NCBI GenBank assembly: GCA_012184525.1
Contig: WOFQ01000011.1
Coordinates: 792,482 to 856,481, forward strand
DNA: 64,000 nucleotides
Origin: Xenoacremonium recifei
Taxonomy: Eukaryota > Ascomycota > Sordariomycetes > Hypocreales > Nectriaceae
Direction of reading: 5' to 3'
Shown here: positions 44,768-57,830 of the stretch, piece after piece
Position numbering within the stretch: position 1 is the first letter of the stretch
Layout of the letters: the number at the start of each line of letters is the position of its first letter
Made by a program: the position numbers and the translations under genes
The notes under the pieces: model-generated
What the model saw: only the letters and a program-made list of their open reading frames with translations
Told to the model about the DNA's origin: nothing
Database searches by the model: none

Positions 44768-45558
44768 AGAAGAGGCTGGTCCGAGGAGTGCTGTACGGAG
44801 GCTTGGGAATGGATGGGAGGGGAGGGGATGGGAGGCCTTGGTGACTTTTACGGGGTTCGGCTCGGTTGGGATGGGAAAATTGCGGCCATGATACCACTTT
44901 GGATTTACGACTCGACAAATAATGAATGACATGCACCAAAATTCACTCCTAAAGGCCCTCATAGTTACTTTCAAGATCGTCTTGATTGTCATGTGCAGTA
45001 TGTACGTTCTGGCGGCACTGCTCGCCGACCAGAAAACCAAGATATATATGTATGCAAGGAAACTCAACAACCCTCTCTCCAACATGCAAACCCGGCCCCA
45101 AGCCGAGGACCTGTATGACCTGATGTAACAACATCGAGATACGAAGGAGATAACCAAGATAAAAAGACTCCAACCCATGGATGTGCCCCACCACCTACCC
45201 GTCGCCGTGTATCATGTTTTGTATGCTGCCCCTGAATGCGCCGTAGATGCTGAAGAAAGGGGGACCAAGATGTGTATGAGATTTGAGGGCGTCTGTCCGC
45301 CTCTAGAACCGCCATGTGGTGGCTGTTGGGAAAAAGTGTCTAAGAAAGTCGTGGTTGTGAGGCGATGTGAGATGGTGTAATCATGTCGTAGTGTTTGTTG
45401 TGTGTGTAGATGTGTCGAGACCCAGGAGAGATGAACCGTGCCAATGTCGATGCCATGGTATGATATGATGATGCTAGATTTTGTGTCGCCACCCAAATGC
45501 AAATGCTCCTGCCAGTTTCGTCTCAGAAGATCGAAAGATGAAATCGTAAGTCGTGACC

Positions 45559-46904
45559 CTAGATCCTCCTGTTGTCCGTGTGAATGACCTGCCAGGGACC
45601 GAACCAGTCGATCTCCCCGTATTCAGGCGGCAACACACGAACCATGCGTCCCGTGGTCCAGTCAACAAACCACTTCTTGCCCTTGCTGATGATGTAGCTC
45701 GACTTGCGAGGGCTGCGGAAGAGGAGATTACTATAGCAGAGCTTGGCGTACAACAAGTCGTGCGCGTTGGACCATTGATGCTCGGGCAGCCATTTCCCGG
45801 AACCAGGGTCGACTTCTATATTGGGGTATGATGTAATGCTGAAGCGGTGAAGAGGCTCGATCCTTGGAGGAGGCATAGTTGATTCTTCGTCCTCGTCAAT
45901 ATCTGGCTCCGGCTCGACTCGAGTCTGAGGCTCTGGGCGTGACGTCGAAGCTGATGACCCGCGTCGTTCTGTTCCTGGAGCTGACATCTCGCCGGACTGC
46001 GGTATGTTGAGTTCTGATAGATCGATGACTGTCTGCGTTGGTGCCTCTCCACGAAACCATCTGATGCGCTGAATTCTGGGAATAGACATGTCACGAGGAA
46101 AGTCTCGGTCCTCGATAGGGAGAGCAACATCGATGGCAGCAAATAGGGCCTCAAGCCACTTGACAAAGGTCGTCAACTCCACACAAGACAAAAGGAACTG
46201 ATCAGTCTCTGCTCGAACTCGGATGACATATCGCCGCCTGAAAGAAAATCATGTTAGTAAGAACGGTCATGAAGGATGCCGTCACCTCATGGAGGCATCA
46301 TGGAGGCACTGAAGAAGTGCATGACTAGGGCAAATACTAACTTTTTGTAATCGGCGGCAATCCCAACGTCGGCATAGAGAAGGCTGTATGTCTTCTCCAA
46401 AGTACCCTTCTTGACCCATGGTGGGTTGTCTGGGTTGACCGACGGGCCTTCATCGCGAGTTCGTAAGCCCCAGTCCCTCTTCGTCCGGTGGATGTTGAGC
46501 GCCGTCCCGTTCAATGAGACGAAGACGGTGTGCCACTGACGATCCTCAGCCCTCTTGATGGTGTTTTCGATTTCATGCTTCTTGCTGAAGACGCCTTCTA
46601 GCGATATGGAACTTGTGTATCCCGGCAACTCTTCTTCGAGGTCCATGTTGACGGGGTAGCTGGTGTCGCCGCCCCCGTCAGTCGCGACTTGCTTCCCTTT
46701 CCCAGATGCAGTCCTTTGGCGAGAGACAGACGGCGAAGGTGTGTCGCGCTGGTACGGAGGCGGCTGAGAGGGCCTTCGGGGGCTGGTCATGACTTCCTGG
46801 TAGAAGTAGTCCTCTTCCATCGAGAGACGCCGCCGGAGAGGCGGCGACGCAGGCTCTTTCGGCGAGGGTCCATCGTCTTGGGCCGGCACATTGCGGGGAT
46901 CCAT
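45559..46904 (-). CDS. PH-domain protein
   Basis: Two exons (46904-46342 and 46237-45559) encode 413 residues. The disordered N terminus holds SPPLRRRLSMEEDYFYQE and many Ser-Pro pairs. The pleckstrin-homology domain spans about residues 105-235: EGVFSKKHEIENTIKRAEDR and WHTVFVSLNGTALNIHRTKR, then WVKKGTLEKTYSLLYADVGI, RRYVIRVRAETDQFLLSCVE and the final helix LTTFVKWLEALFAAIDVALP. The intron splits the domain at ADYKK/RRYVIRV. A charged linker leads to a distinct C-terminal block with KLCYSNLLFRSPRKSSYIIS and EYGEIDWFGPWQVIHTD, which looks folded and fungal-specific. A membrane-lipid or cortical role is likely from the PH domain, but the partner is unknown. Confidence 0.82.
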
Positions 46905-49900
46905 GGGAGAGGCAAGACGTTTATATACAAGGCGAGATCTCCAGATGTCTCGCGGGCCGCCTCGTCACAGTGGATTCAAGATGGATGAACGTCTAGGGCT
47001 GGGGGGTGTGCGGCCAGAGGAGCGTCACCACAGGTGTCGCCGCATGAGTCTCCGCAGAGAGAGAGGCAAGACGAGGAGTGATCATAACGACCCGCTCCGG
47101 AGCATGGTGGAGAGAGGAAGGGAAGGGAAAGGAAGAAGGTAAAACGTAAAACGAACAGACGAGCCAACAGAAGATCGAGAGACGATGAGTAAGTAGGAGG
47201 AGAGAAGTCTGCCGAGCAAAGGGCCGTGACGGAAGGGCGCAGGGGAAAGCCGATGGAGGATTGACGGGGTCCAAGTTCAAGGGGTCCCGGAGGAGGTGAA
47301 GGGGGGTGTGGATTGATTGATTGATGGGCAGAGATGCGATGCGCCTGTCGGAGAGTTTGGCTGATCGCAGTATGAGTAATAAGAGTGAGAGCCAGATGCT
47401 GGACTGCTGAATGTGGATTTGGGTTTGCGGTATGGGGAAACGCGGCGGCTCTTTTGTCTCGAGGCGATGGAGCAGGTCGTTCAGGTTCGTTCGTCTCGCC
47501 GTCGTCGGCGCTCCCTGGTGCTGGCCAGTCGGCTTTGTTCAGAGCTGGCACTCACTCAGTCTCGGCCTGGTATGTGCTGTGCCCTGATGGGCGGGAGTGG
47601 GAGTATCGAAAAGCCAACCAACAGCGCCGGCTGGACTGGAAAGTGAGCCGTTGATTGATCAAAAGGGCCCTGTCGCGATCGTTTGGGGATGGGATGAGAT
47701 GGAGTTGCTCATGCCAAGCCGCCTGTGCCACCCGTGATCCGGGATCGCAGAACCTGGGCCAGCCAGCCAGTGCCAGCCAGCAGATGTCTGACTGGCCTGG
47801 CCTGCGCCTTATTGTTGGCTGCTGCTGGGACAGGCTCGACAGGGTGGCGAGATGAAGGCGCTGGCGTCTGTCTGGAAAGAACTAGACTGACGGGATGCGA
47901 TGGAGCCGCGCGCCGTGGCCGAGGAGTGAGTGGGAGTGGGTGGGAGCCTCAAACGGAGGAGGGACCTTTTGAAATGGGCAGAATGGGCAGGGGGGGAACT
48001 TTTGGATTCCTGCGGATTTCGATGAGAGGAGGGAATGCAATGCGAGCGCTGCGATGCGACCGACCACAGAGACGGGAGGTTACGTTGGATGGCGGCTCAA
48101 CGATGATGATGATGATAGTTTAAGAGTTTCGGAGGGCTGAAAGAATATTCAATGCCGTGTGTGAGTGTGTATCTGATCTGGTCTGGGCTGGTACATGAGG
48201 TGCGGCACCTTATCCTGGGGGGGAAGCCACGACTGATTGATTGCCGTTTCGATACTGCCTTGCCTTCCAGGCTGAGTGCCTTCCGCAGGCAGGCACGGAG
48301 TTACACATGGCAAGATGCAGATTCGCGTCCAGTGTCTCGCACCTGCCCTGCACAACCACGCACTACCCCTGTCGCCTGCCCTCCAAAAAGGTCCAGTAGA
48401 GCCCATCGCGTCCCCACGGCGCCTTCCCAGCGGCGGGATGGGCATTGCGATTGATTACTTCTGGAAAGCGCAGGAGAGGGCGACGGCGACTGGCCACTGG
48501 TTGCCCCTTCTGAATGCCTTCGGCCAATGCGAACGGTCCCGAGCCGGCGACTCCAGACGCCGCGCTAAACCCAGGGGAGTAGGTGATTGCTGCTCACTGC
48601 TTCAACAGCGGAACATGCGGCAGCATGCCCGAAAGAGGATAATGCAACGGGGCTTATTGGCGATTCGATCGCTGTTATTTCCAGTGGAGGCTTCTGTAAC
48701 ATGTCTGGAAGTCTTCTATTATTATGGCCAAGCCAGGAATCTGGGTAGGCACTCGCCCTATAGATCTCGTGTTCGGAGGCTTCCTGCTTGGGGGACAAGT
48801 TGCAAGGTACATACATACTGAAAGGACGCGCGATCCTGCAAGTCATTCCTGGTCTGGCCTGGTCTCGATTTGCTCCCCTCCATGCTTCTTCCTTCTGTGG
48901 CGTCGCCTGGAAGGGCTTGGCCTGGGGTTGGGTTCGGTTCTTGCTTGTCAGTTTCGGGGGCTAGATCTGACCCGAGAAAGAGCGAAAACTCCATCAGATA
49001 TCAACACGATGCGGACATTTATGGGCGGTCCATACCTCACTGACGATCGCGCGGAATTGCGCTGTTTGAGTCATCCATTACCGAAGGCCAATCGATGTTT
49101 ACACTCTTGACTCCTCACATAACTCAAACATTCCAGATCCATAATAACAGCGCTCGCTACCTGAGCCATTACGTATGTCTCGCTGCTCGTAATTCAGAAT
49201 TCTCGTCTCGCAACTGTCGCTGCCTTCAGCATCCCGAGTTGCTGGGAAGGAGGGAAGGAACTTTTGACGCCCGGCGTGGCACCTTTGCAGCGGCCCCAGT
49301 CCGGTCCGTCAGGCCAGTCCAGTCAGTCATGCGGGCTCGATTCAGGCCCGGGTAGAAAACAGGGGTGACCGGTCCCGCCTCCGTAACAAACTAGGTGGTT
49401 CAGTTCAAAACGGTCCATCTCAACTAACACCAACACCAGACAGACAGACATACAGAGTACCTCACTCAACACACTCACCTATTATTCCCCTGCCGCTCGC
49501 TATTCCCGTCCCTTTCCTGATCCAGCCCGTCCCCAGATCTCAACGGGATCCGCTAACGCACCGCAACTACGAATACGTACATCTATACGCCCAGCTGCAG
49601 GCCACATCCATACTGTAGTCCAGCGTTGGTTTCAGTCTATCGTTCTCCCCTCTCGGACATCCGCGAGCCCATTGCGACCTAATTATAAACAACCATAACC
49701 CGTAACGTAACCGTCTCTACCGTATGTACCGTCTCAGCCGAGTACAACCGTTCAGGAGACCCTGTCGTTTCGAGGCACGTTTGTTCCTCCGTCTTACTCA
49801 CACTTCTGTCAAAGCTTCGCACCGGATCATTTCGATCAGCCCGCCGACGACCACCACCAATGCTTCAGGTTCCTCTCCGCGAAACTCCCCATGTCCGCTT

Positions 49901-51325
49901 TGATCATGCCGGATGCCGATCGAAACAAACCTGATCCCCCCCCGTCTCCCGCTCGACACCCCCCTCCCTCAGGCCTCGTCTGCCGAGATGGCGTCCCTCC
50001 TTGCCTGCTGCTAATCCCTACAGCACATCCACCTTACTCCATGCAGTATTATACATACAAAGGCTTACTTATCCTTTACATATTATGCTGCTCTGCTGGA
50101 TATCCGCCCACGTAACGGCCACGGACCACGTCCCTTGGCATCTCGGTAGTGTTTCCCTCACCAGGCCTCGTCTCCGAGCGTCCCGCGCCTCGCCCCTCTG
50201 CTGCAGAACTTCCTCTTGCGATCAGCATATACCCATCGGCCAGCTCCATTGAGAAGGTCGCAGCCAGCGGAACTTTTTTATTTCTCCTACTTGTCCGATA
50301 CACTCTGACACAGCCGCCCTTTACACGCCCCATGTGCCCATCCATGCTCAGATCGTTGGCCCTACATACCTGTTCCCCAACATTGTTTTACGTATTGTTA
50401 ATGACAAAACCGACAAAAGTCCATGGCCAAATTTTCCTCGTTAAACCTCGTGCACCTCACCGACTCTCACCTTGGATCGCCTCCATCGACGACACGCGGC
50501 TCATCATGACCTGACCGATCCATCGACAACTCTCGATTGACTAACAACATGGCCAGATGCTCACAGTCACTGGAGTCATGTAAAAAATTTTTGACCATCC
50601 TTTTTGGTTGGATCTCTGCTTTTAATATTTACTCATGTTTTGGTTCCCATTCATTGGTATCAGTTTTTGACCCTGTTCCCCGTTCCCCTTTCCACTCCTC
50701 CACCATGATCAGGTTCGCCTTGCTCCCCTAAACACAAAACGATCTCTTTTGCTGTCCATGGGAACTTGAATCGTTCCTCAATGTCAGCAGACCCAAGTCA
50801 TTCTGCCGCGTCTCGATCCGCCCTTTTTGCACCAACAGACTCCAGTTCCCAACCCTCCCCGGCCCTCCCTGGGCGTAATATACACGTTTTAAGAAAGAAT
50901 GCCAAATCAAGAGCTCCCAGCCAAAAAAGACCTTCTCTCCCCTTTTTGCTTCTTCGTTGGGCTGCCGAACCTGGGGGGAGGGTGAGATGCAGATGCAGCG
51001 CGCAAAGCAGCGAAAATGAAAATGAACAATCATGACTCCTGCTCCAACTCCGACTCCCAACCATGGGAATGCCATCAACTCCACGTCATTTAGCCCGTGC
51101 AAATTCTTCCCCGTTCCGATTTCGATTTGTTGCGTTGTTATGTGGCCACCCCCTTCTTCCGCCGCACGAGTGAGATGATTTCTGTGCTAGAAGTACCATG
51201 CCAGCGGTGTGTGACATCGGCTACTGGTTCGATAGTTCGTTCGTACTCGGCATGTTGCAGTGCTGGTCGCACACCGCGCATGTTCAAACCCGCCACCACC
51301 TCATCCAATATCGTTCTGCATTGCT
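46905..51325. other. Gene-poor 4.4-kb region between the PH and G3BP-like genes
   Basis: No domain-bearing frame was found. The left part (46905-49300) is the upstream region of the PH gene, with degenerate CCAGC repeats near 47758-47806. The part from about 49400 to 50760 looks on the plus strand like a long transcribed leader: C/T-rich, with ACCAACACCAGACAGACAG-type sequence and several short ATG frames (49861, 49891, 50149), but no gene follows it on that strand. It could be an unrecognised gene or a non-coding transcript. The final 500 bases are the 3' side of the G3BP-like gene. Confidence 0.45.
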
Positions 51326-53093
51326 TTAAGCAGAAGCTTGGGCTCCGCCACGGCCGCGAGGAGCGCCGCCGCGGCCTCGGCCCTGTCCCGTGAATCCGGG
51401 TCGGGGACCCTGACCACCGGCACGGCCGTCGAAACCTCCGCGACCTCGTCCTGAGGCGCCACCTCGGCCGGAACCGTAGCCGGCACCGTAGGCGGGACCC
51501 TTGGGTCGGCGAGGCTCGACAATGATGTTCTCGCCGCCGAGAACGTGAGGGTTGGCAGCAACCGCGGCCTGGATGCCCTCGACGGTCTTGTACTCGATGA
51601 AAGCGCAGTTCTAGGTTATTGTTAGCCATATGTCTTCACTTTAAGGGCCAGCTGTGATCATGACAAACCTTCTGACGGTTAATATCGAAGTAAGTGAGCT
51701 CTCCATGAGCTGCAAGAGCAGCGCGGAGCTCCGCATCCTGGACCTTGTCCGTCACGTATTTGACATATCCAAGAGTCCCCTCCTTCTCAGCAAGCGGACC
51801 GGAGATGGATTGAGGTCGGTTCTGACGCTTCGAGTCAGCTCCGGCCGTCTGCCAACCGGCATTAGCGGGGTCCTCGGCCGCTGGAGCAGCTGCAGCCGCG
51901 GCAGCGGGAGCAGCAGGCTGAGAGGTAGGGGCAGCCGGGGCGGGTGCTCGGCTCTGAGCGGGAGCGGGAGGAGTAGGAGTCTTGGCCAGGGGAACAACGG
52001 GCTTGGGCTTGGACGAGGCGGCAGCGATGCGGCTGGCCCAGGTCATGGGCTTCGCGGGCGCGGCAGGTTCAACGACGGCAGGAGGCGCAGGGGCTGGTGC
52101 CGCAGCCGCAGGAGGAGGAGCCGCAGCAGGAGCAGAAGTCTTGGAAACCGGGGTCGGGCTGGGGTCCTTGGGCTTCTCCGGTGCCTTGGCATCCTCTTCA
52201 GCAAGTTCCTTGGCAGCAGACTCGGGATCCGCGACGGGGGTCTCGTCCTTGACCAGCTCGGGCATCTTAACCACGGGAGAATCAACAGTGCCGCCGTTAG
52301 GGGTCACGATCTCCTTGGTAGAAGAGACCTCCTCGAGCTTCTGGTCCACGACGGCGGGGTCAAGCTGCGCAACCTCCTCCTTGGCCTCCTCAACAGACTT
52401 GGAGGGCTCGGCCTCGACAGGGGCAGCAGCCTCGGTAACGGCCTCAGTCTCGTCGGCAGCTTCGTTGTCAGCGGCAGCTGCGGACTCTTCGTCATCGCTG
52501 TCCTCGGCCATGTATCGGAGGATATCGTTGAGGACGAAGTAACCAGAAGGCTGTTGCGCGAGGACGAAAGTCTGGACGAACCGCTTAGGCTCAGCGGACT
52601 TGTTGGAGCTTTCGCCGATGACCTGGATGACAATGTTTCCGAACGAGGCTTGGGAGTCGACGTTGGTTATCCGAACCTTGCAGTCCTGGAAATCCAGCTG
52701 TTTGATGCGCTCCTGGATTGCCTAGGAGGGTGTTGTTAGACGTTGTCGAATGTGTCAGTGTCTTAAGCTCTTACCGGTCGACCAACAGAGACGGGTGTGA
52801 CCTCAGCCTCGGGACCTTGGACGAATTGCGAGCCCTTGCCGTAGAACAGCTAGCTTGGCGTTAGCGATCACCACTTCAGGCGCAAATAATAGTCGCGGGA
52901 TACATACGTGAAGTTTCTCGGGAGATTTGCTCAGAGTGGTGTAGTATGACTCCACGAAGTACCAGCCAACCTCGTCCTTAGAGAGGATGTTGCTGTCGGG
53001 AGAGTTGCCATCGGCGGACGACGCGGGGGCTGCTAGAGGTTGGTCCGGTGTCCCAAAGATGAGGGGGGGAGTAAATTTACCGTTGGTAGCCAT
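51326..53093 (-). CDS. NXT3: G3BP/Nxt3-like protein: NTF2 domain, RRM and RGG tail
   Basis: This family binds the Ubp3-type deubiquitinase and RNA and takes part in stress granules (Nxt3 in S. pombe, Bre5 in budding yeast, G3BP in animals). Four exons (53093-52908, 52849-52775, 52721-51669, 51610-51326) encode 532 residues. The NTF2-like domain starts at GWYFVESYYTTLSKSPEKLH, continues LFYGKGSQFVQGPEAE and IQERIKQLDFQDCKVRITNV, and ends with FVLAQQPSGYFVLNDILRY. An acidic, Ala/Pro-rich linker of about 250 residues follows. The RRM has LGYVKYVTDKVQDAELRAAL, ELTYFDINRQK and NCAFIEYKTVEGIQAAVA, then a glycine-arginine tail with GRGRGGAPRGRGGAQASA. Both RRM and NTF2 parts are cut by introns. Confidence 0.92.
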
Positions 53094-54694
53094 GGTAGAA
53101 ACGGTGCTCTCGAGAAATCGAGGATTGAAACTCTTGGAGAGCAGAGAGCAGTTAAATAGGTCGAAGCGCGGGGGGTGGCTTCGCAGAAACGAGAGAAATT
53201 ATTGAATAGAAATTAAAAGAGAAAAAAAAGCGAAGCCCTACGACCTTGAGAGCTCCGGCTGATTTCTAAAGGTGTCCCTACAGACGCGCCGAACCGAGAA
53301 GAGCAAAGTAAAGGTAGATGAGGACACCTGACACAATTATGGCCAAAGCGGTAGGTGGACGAAGCGTGGTTGGGTGGAGGTGAGGGTTTGCGAGAGAAGG
53401 CTGTCGCAATCGGAGTGGGAGAAGCCGGCCGAATCGAATCGAGGAGTCGAAGGAAGGTCACGAAGCTAGAGATGGATCTCGCTGGCGGGGGGGAGAGGAC
53501 AGAGAAGGCGATGGCGATGGCGATCGAGAGATGCGAGATGAAAGATGATGGATGGAGAGGCGAAGGGCGAAGGGAGGGGGAGAACAAGCCGATTGTTTGC
53601 GAGCGAGGTTCTCGTTGGAAATCGTGGTTGGTGGTGGTGGTGAGTGGCTCGTCCGTCGGATGGGGAAGAAAAACCTGGAATTGCATTAGACAGCTTGGGG
53701 CTTGAGTGCTGTGCAGTGCGCTGTGGCCCGTGCTCCTGGGTCCACCCCGTCAACCTATTCCCTAAAGGTAAGTGTTAAATCGGAGGGAGGGAGTTTTTCC
53801 CGACCGAGTCATGATTGATTGAGGTGCTTGCACTTGGCCCTGTCCATGAGATGGATAGAGAGTTTGTACAAATCCGGGGGCGGCTCGTTCGGTGCCTGAG
53901 GTGTCGATGCATGCTGCGATGCTCACAGTCGGAGGGCCTTCTCACTGGGCGCAGGCTATAGAACACCTTACCGTTCCTCCTCGCTATGAGGCTCTTAGGG
54001 CTTCGGCAGCTTCCACGTTGCACTAGTTTCAAACTCTGCTCGGGCTGCCGAAATCTGGGGTGGTCAGCTGGGTGTGTGGTCTATCAAGTAACATGCGTCA
54101 ATGGATTACTTTACTGGAGGGATTTTCATATAGGCGGGGAAGGCCTTCGCATGTCTACTTTGCTCACTATCAACAGCAAGATTGTCATGATCATGAGTTC
54201 TTAAAAAATTGCCTTTCAGCGACCAATCTATCAATTTAGGAAGGCGATGGCGTTCATCCATAGCTGCTCGAAGCACGAGACCAATGGGACGGTGTCTTGA
54301 CCATCAGGCCGCTTACAGGGCCCGTCAAAGAGCACCAGCAGCCTCGGCAGATAAATCGTTTCAAAAGATCTGATTGACTGAACCACAATACTTAATTCGG
54401 GATAGGTTCGATCCATGAACCCACATTCATTAAAACAAGCCCATTCATCCATCTGTGGCTGAAGACTCGAAGCTGAGGTCATGGCCAGGTACGTACCTCC
54501 CCTCCCGACCGCTCACCTCGGTGAACATCCCCCCAACGACCCCTGTATTCTCGGTGAGCAGCCACTGCGGGGTCCACACCGCGAATTTTGGCCCAGCACT
54601 CTGGAAATTTTCATTTTTCGACGATCTTATCGCGAGCGCCTCTACGATCCCCCTCCCTCACCCAATTCAATTCTTCTGCGTCTATCCGCCCACC
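53094..54694. other. Divergent intergenic region between the G3BP-like gene and MRT4
   Basis: About 1.6 kb with no supported gene. The right end is the MRT4 promoter and leader and includes the A/T block GAAATTTTCATTTTTC at 54604-54619, a near match to the yeast RRPE element. Confidence 0.5.
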
Positions 54695-55486
54695 ATGCCC
54701 AAGTCCAAGCGCGCCAAGGTCGTCCACCTCACGCAGGTCTCCAAGAAGACGCGCGAGCAGAAGGACCAGCTCTTCCAGAACATCCGCGACACCGTCCCCG
54801 ACTTCCAGCACGTCTTCGTCTTCAGCGTCGACAACATGCGCAACAACCACCTCAAGGACGTGCGCCGCGAGCTCTCCGACTGCCGTCTGTTCTTCGGCAA
54901 GACCAAGCTCATGGCCAAGGCACTCGGCCAGACCCCCGAGGAGGCCACCGTCCCAGGCATTGACGGGCTGTCCAAGTACCTCGCGGGCACCGTCGGCCTG
55001 CTGCTCACCAACCGCCCCGTCGAGGAGATTACTCAGTACTTCGACAACCTGGCGCCTGTCGACTTTGCGCGCGCCGGCGCTGTGGCAACCCGCGACTTCT
55101 CGATCCCCACGGGCGTCGTCTACTCGACCGCTGGCGAGGTCCCCGCCGAGCACGATGTGCCCCTCGAGCATACCATCGAGCCTGAGCTGCGACGCCTCGG
55201 TGTGCCGACTCGCATGGTCAAGGGCCGCGTTGTGCTTGGTGACGAATCCGGCGAGGGCGAGGAGTACACAGTCTGCCGCGAGGGCGATGTGCTGGACTCT
55301 CGGCAAACACGGTTGCTGAAGCTGTTTAGTGTGTGTTTGAGCGAGTTCAAGGTCAAGATCTTGGCGTAAGTCTATACTATCCTGGCTGTTACTATGTCAA
55401 GTCGACTGACTGATTCCCTTAGGTACTGGAGCGCCAGCAATTCTGAAGTAACAGAGGTCAACCCCAACGCCATGGACGAAAATTGA
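54695..55486 (+). CDS. MRT4: Ribosome assembly factor Mrt4
   Basis: Mrt4 is a nucleolar relative of the stalk protein P0; it holds the P0 site on pre-60S particles until Yvh1 releases it. Two exons (54695-55365 and 55423-55486) encode 244 residues. MPKSKRAKVVHLTQVSKKTR is the family start, and PDFQHVFVFSVDNMRNNHLK and DCRLFFGKTKLMAKALG form the uL10 fold. The middle insertion domain includes ITQYFDNLAPVDFARAGAVA and HDVPLEHTIEPELRRLGVPT. The protein stops after the uL10 part (FSVCLSEFKVKILAYWSAS), without the acidic stalk tail of P0, which distinguishes Mrt4. An in-frame upstream extension of 80 codons is leader, judged by its lack of conservation. It is convergent with U1-70K. Confidence 0.93.
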
Positions 55487-56302
55487 GACGGCATCGGGGT
55501 GGAAATCGGCGGCGGGAGACATTGGCTTACACACGTTCTCTTCATATGACTGATACCAGCATGAATTTTATGGGATCTCGGCGTTGAGGGCCACGGGACA
55601 CGGGATAAAAGTATATAGAGGGCATCATGTTGACTACACGCGCCTCAAATGACACGCTTTTTCTAAAACAAGGTACACCAGATTGACTTCAACTGTGCTT
55701 GCTTCCCCGTCCTTCAAAGCTAAAGTATTGGCGAGAACAAAACCGGCAGCAAAGATTCCTAAATAGTACACGGGGGACCTCGAGGCCAACAACCTAGTTG
55801 GACTTCTTTCATGGTCAGTAGGTGAAGAAGCTTCTTACCTCTGACCTTACCTCTCAACAGCAGAGCGCCCCGAGAAAAGCTACGTCCGATCTGAAAAACG
55901 ATAACTGTACACCGGCCTCCCCAAACCTCGTAATGAATACATGAAATTGACAAAATTACCTTCCTCCCGTCATCAAATGATCCTGGTCCTTAGGCTGGTA
56001 CCGCTCGGTTGCTTCCTTGGAGATGCTCGAGACGCTCTGCCGTTCTCATTGAGTGTGTCGTGTATCTGACCTTATGTCCGGTTTGAAGAAGGCTTCAAAG
56101 GCGCTTCAATATGGATAAGCGTTGGGAACTTGGCTAGTCTTGCTGAGACGGCCACACTGTCTCTCTTGAGAAATAATCGAGAAGCCTTGTCCTTGGTGAG
56201 AAGGGGAATGAACGTGGGCAAGGAGCGTTTCGTGGATATGAAAGGACGCAACTTGCAGTAGCAACAACCCACCCACCGGTCCGAGTCGGATGCCAGTGTC
56301 TT
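55487..56302. other. Convergent 3' flank between MRT4 and U1-70K
   Basis: About 800 bp; short frames on the minus strand here have no domain or splice support. It is probably 3' UTR sequence. Confidence 0.5.
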
Positions 56303-57830
56303 TTAGTAACGTCGCAACTTGCGCGGATCCTCGTAGCCGCCGCCGTCGTAGCCTCTCTTACGGCCAGCGTCGTCGTCTCGAGGTCGGTCGTAGTCACGAT
56401 CGCGATCTCCTCCTCGGTCTCCTCGATCTCCTCGGTCGCCCCCTCGATCTCCTCCGCGATACCCACCTTCCCGTCGGCCGATAGGCTCCATGTTGCTGCC
56501 GGTTCTACGGCCCTCACGGTCGCCGTGTCGACCACCGCCGTCGCGGTAGCCGCCGTGTCTGTCGTCATATGAGCGGCCGCCACGAGAGTCATACCCACCG
56601 GGACCTCGGTCGCCTCCGTAGCCGTTGCGTCGGTCAGATCCCGGGCCAGAGGGCGCGCCGCTAGGGGCACCGTATCCGCCGTTGCGATCGCCGCGGTCAC
56701 CACGGTCTCCGCGTCCGAAATCACCTCCGCCGCTTCGGAAGCCACCTCCACGGCCGCCGTAGCCTCCTCGAAATCCGCCCCGGCCACGGCCTCCGTCGAA
56801 GCCCTTGAATCCTCCTCTAAAGCCGCCGCCGCCGCCGAAGCCTCCAGGTCCCATTGGGCGTGCCGGCATCGATTTGGTATAGCCGCGGCCACCCAGACCT
56901 CCACCTAGTCGTTGAGGCAGCCAACTCTTGACTGTCCGACCTCGCTCAACGTCCACCTTGATGCGCCTATCCTTGATTCGGATGCCATCGCAGGAGTCGA
57001 GAGCAGCTACTCGAACGTGCGCCATAAGGCGCTTGTGTCAGTATAATCTTACCACTTTCAGGAATACGTAGACGCGCAAGGGGGGGATGAAAGGAAACGG
57101 GGAGGGGAGAAAGGCAGGCGCGACGGGCAAGCATGAGGGCCACGTCGCATATGAAGCCAGCCAACCAGTCAAGACATGCAGAATAGATATAGGGAAAGGG
57201 GGGAGGGCATGATGTTTTGTACCTCGCATGTCTTTCTCTCGCTCGTACACAACGAAGGCATATCCTCGGTGCTTCTTGGCTTTCTTGTTGGGCTTCTCAT
57301 TTGCTTTGGTATCTGTTATAATCCGAATCTGTGCATATAAAGTCAGCGCAATTTTAAAAGGCTTGAATTGGGGTGCGCACGCGTTCGATGGGGCCGAATC
57401 GAGCAAATTCGCGTTCGAGGTCGCGCTCATCAGCATCGTAACTCAGGCGAGCGACAATGAGAGTCTTGAAGGGATCGCCGCGGATGTTAGGATCCTCATT
57501 GGGTTTGACTAGTCGCGCTGTCAGTATTTCATCCTGGATGGCATTGGAGCCAAAAGTGAGATTCTCACAATTCGCTGGCGCCTCCTTGACGAACTTCTCC
57601 TGCTCGGCCTTTTTCTCCAACTTCTTGCGATCGCGCATTTGCAACCAACTCTCAGTAGGCTCATAGACATCGGTCTCTTTGTAATTTTTGAGATCTTTGA
57701 GGTAGTTGGCCACAGGCGTGACGCCGTTCGTCTTGCGCTGCTGAGGCGCGTAGTCTGGAGGCTCGACCCAGCGCAGGGGAGGTCGCGGCGCGAAGAGCGC
57801 CAGCAGATTGGGGGGTAGCTTGTCCGTCAT
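56303..57830 (-). CDS. SNP1: U1 small nuclear ribonucleoprotein 70 kDa (U1-70K)
   Basis: U1-70K binds stem-loop I of U1 snRNA and helps define the 5' splice site. Three exons (57830-57381, 57328-57223, 57006-56303) encode 419 residues. The N terminus MTDKLPPNLLALFAPRPPLR and PANYLKDLKNY-like region is the U1C/Sm-wrapping tail of the family; DPFKTLIVARLSYDADERDL and REFARFGPIERIRIITD begin the RRM, with RNP1 as KKHRGYAFVVYEREKDMR and the closing IKDRRIKVDVERGRTVKSWL. The C terminus is rich in RGG, then RD/RGDRG repeats, and ends EDPRKLRRY. The last intron is 216 nt, long for this window, and includes an in-frame ATG after a pseudo-acceptor. It is divergent from MRPL51, with 350 bp between starts. 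Confidence 0.95.
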
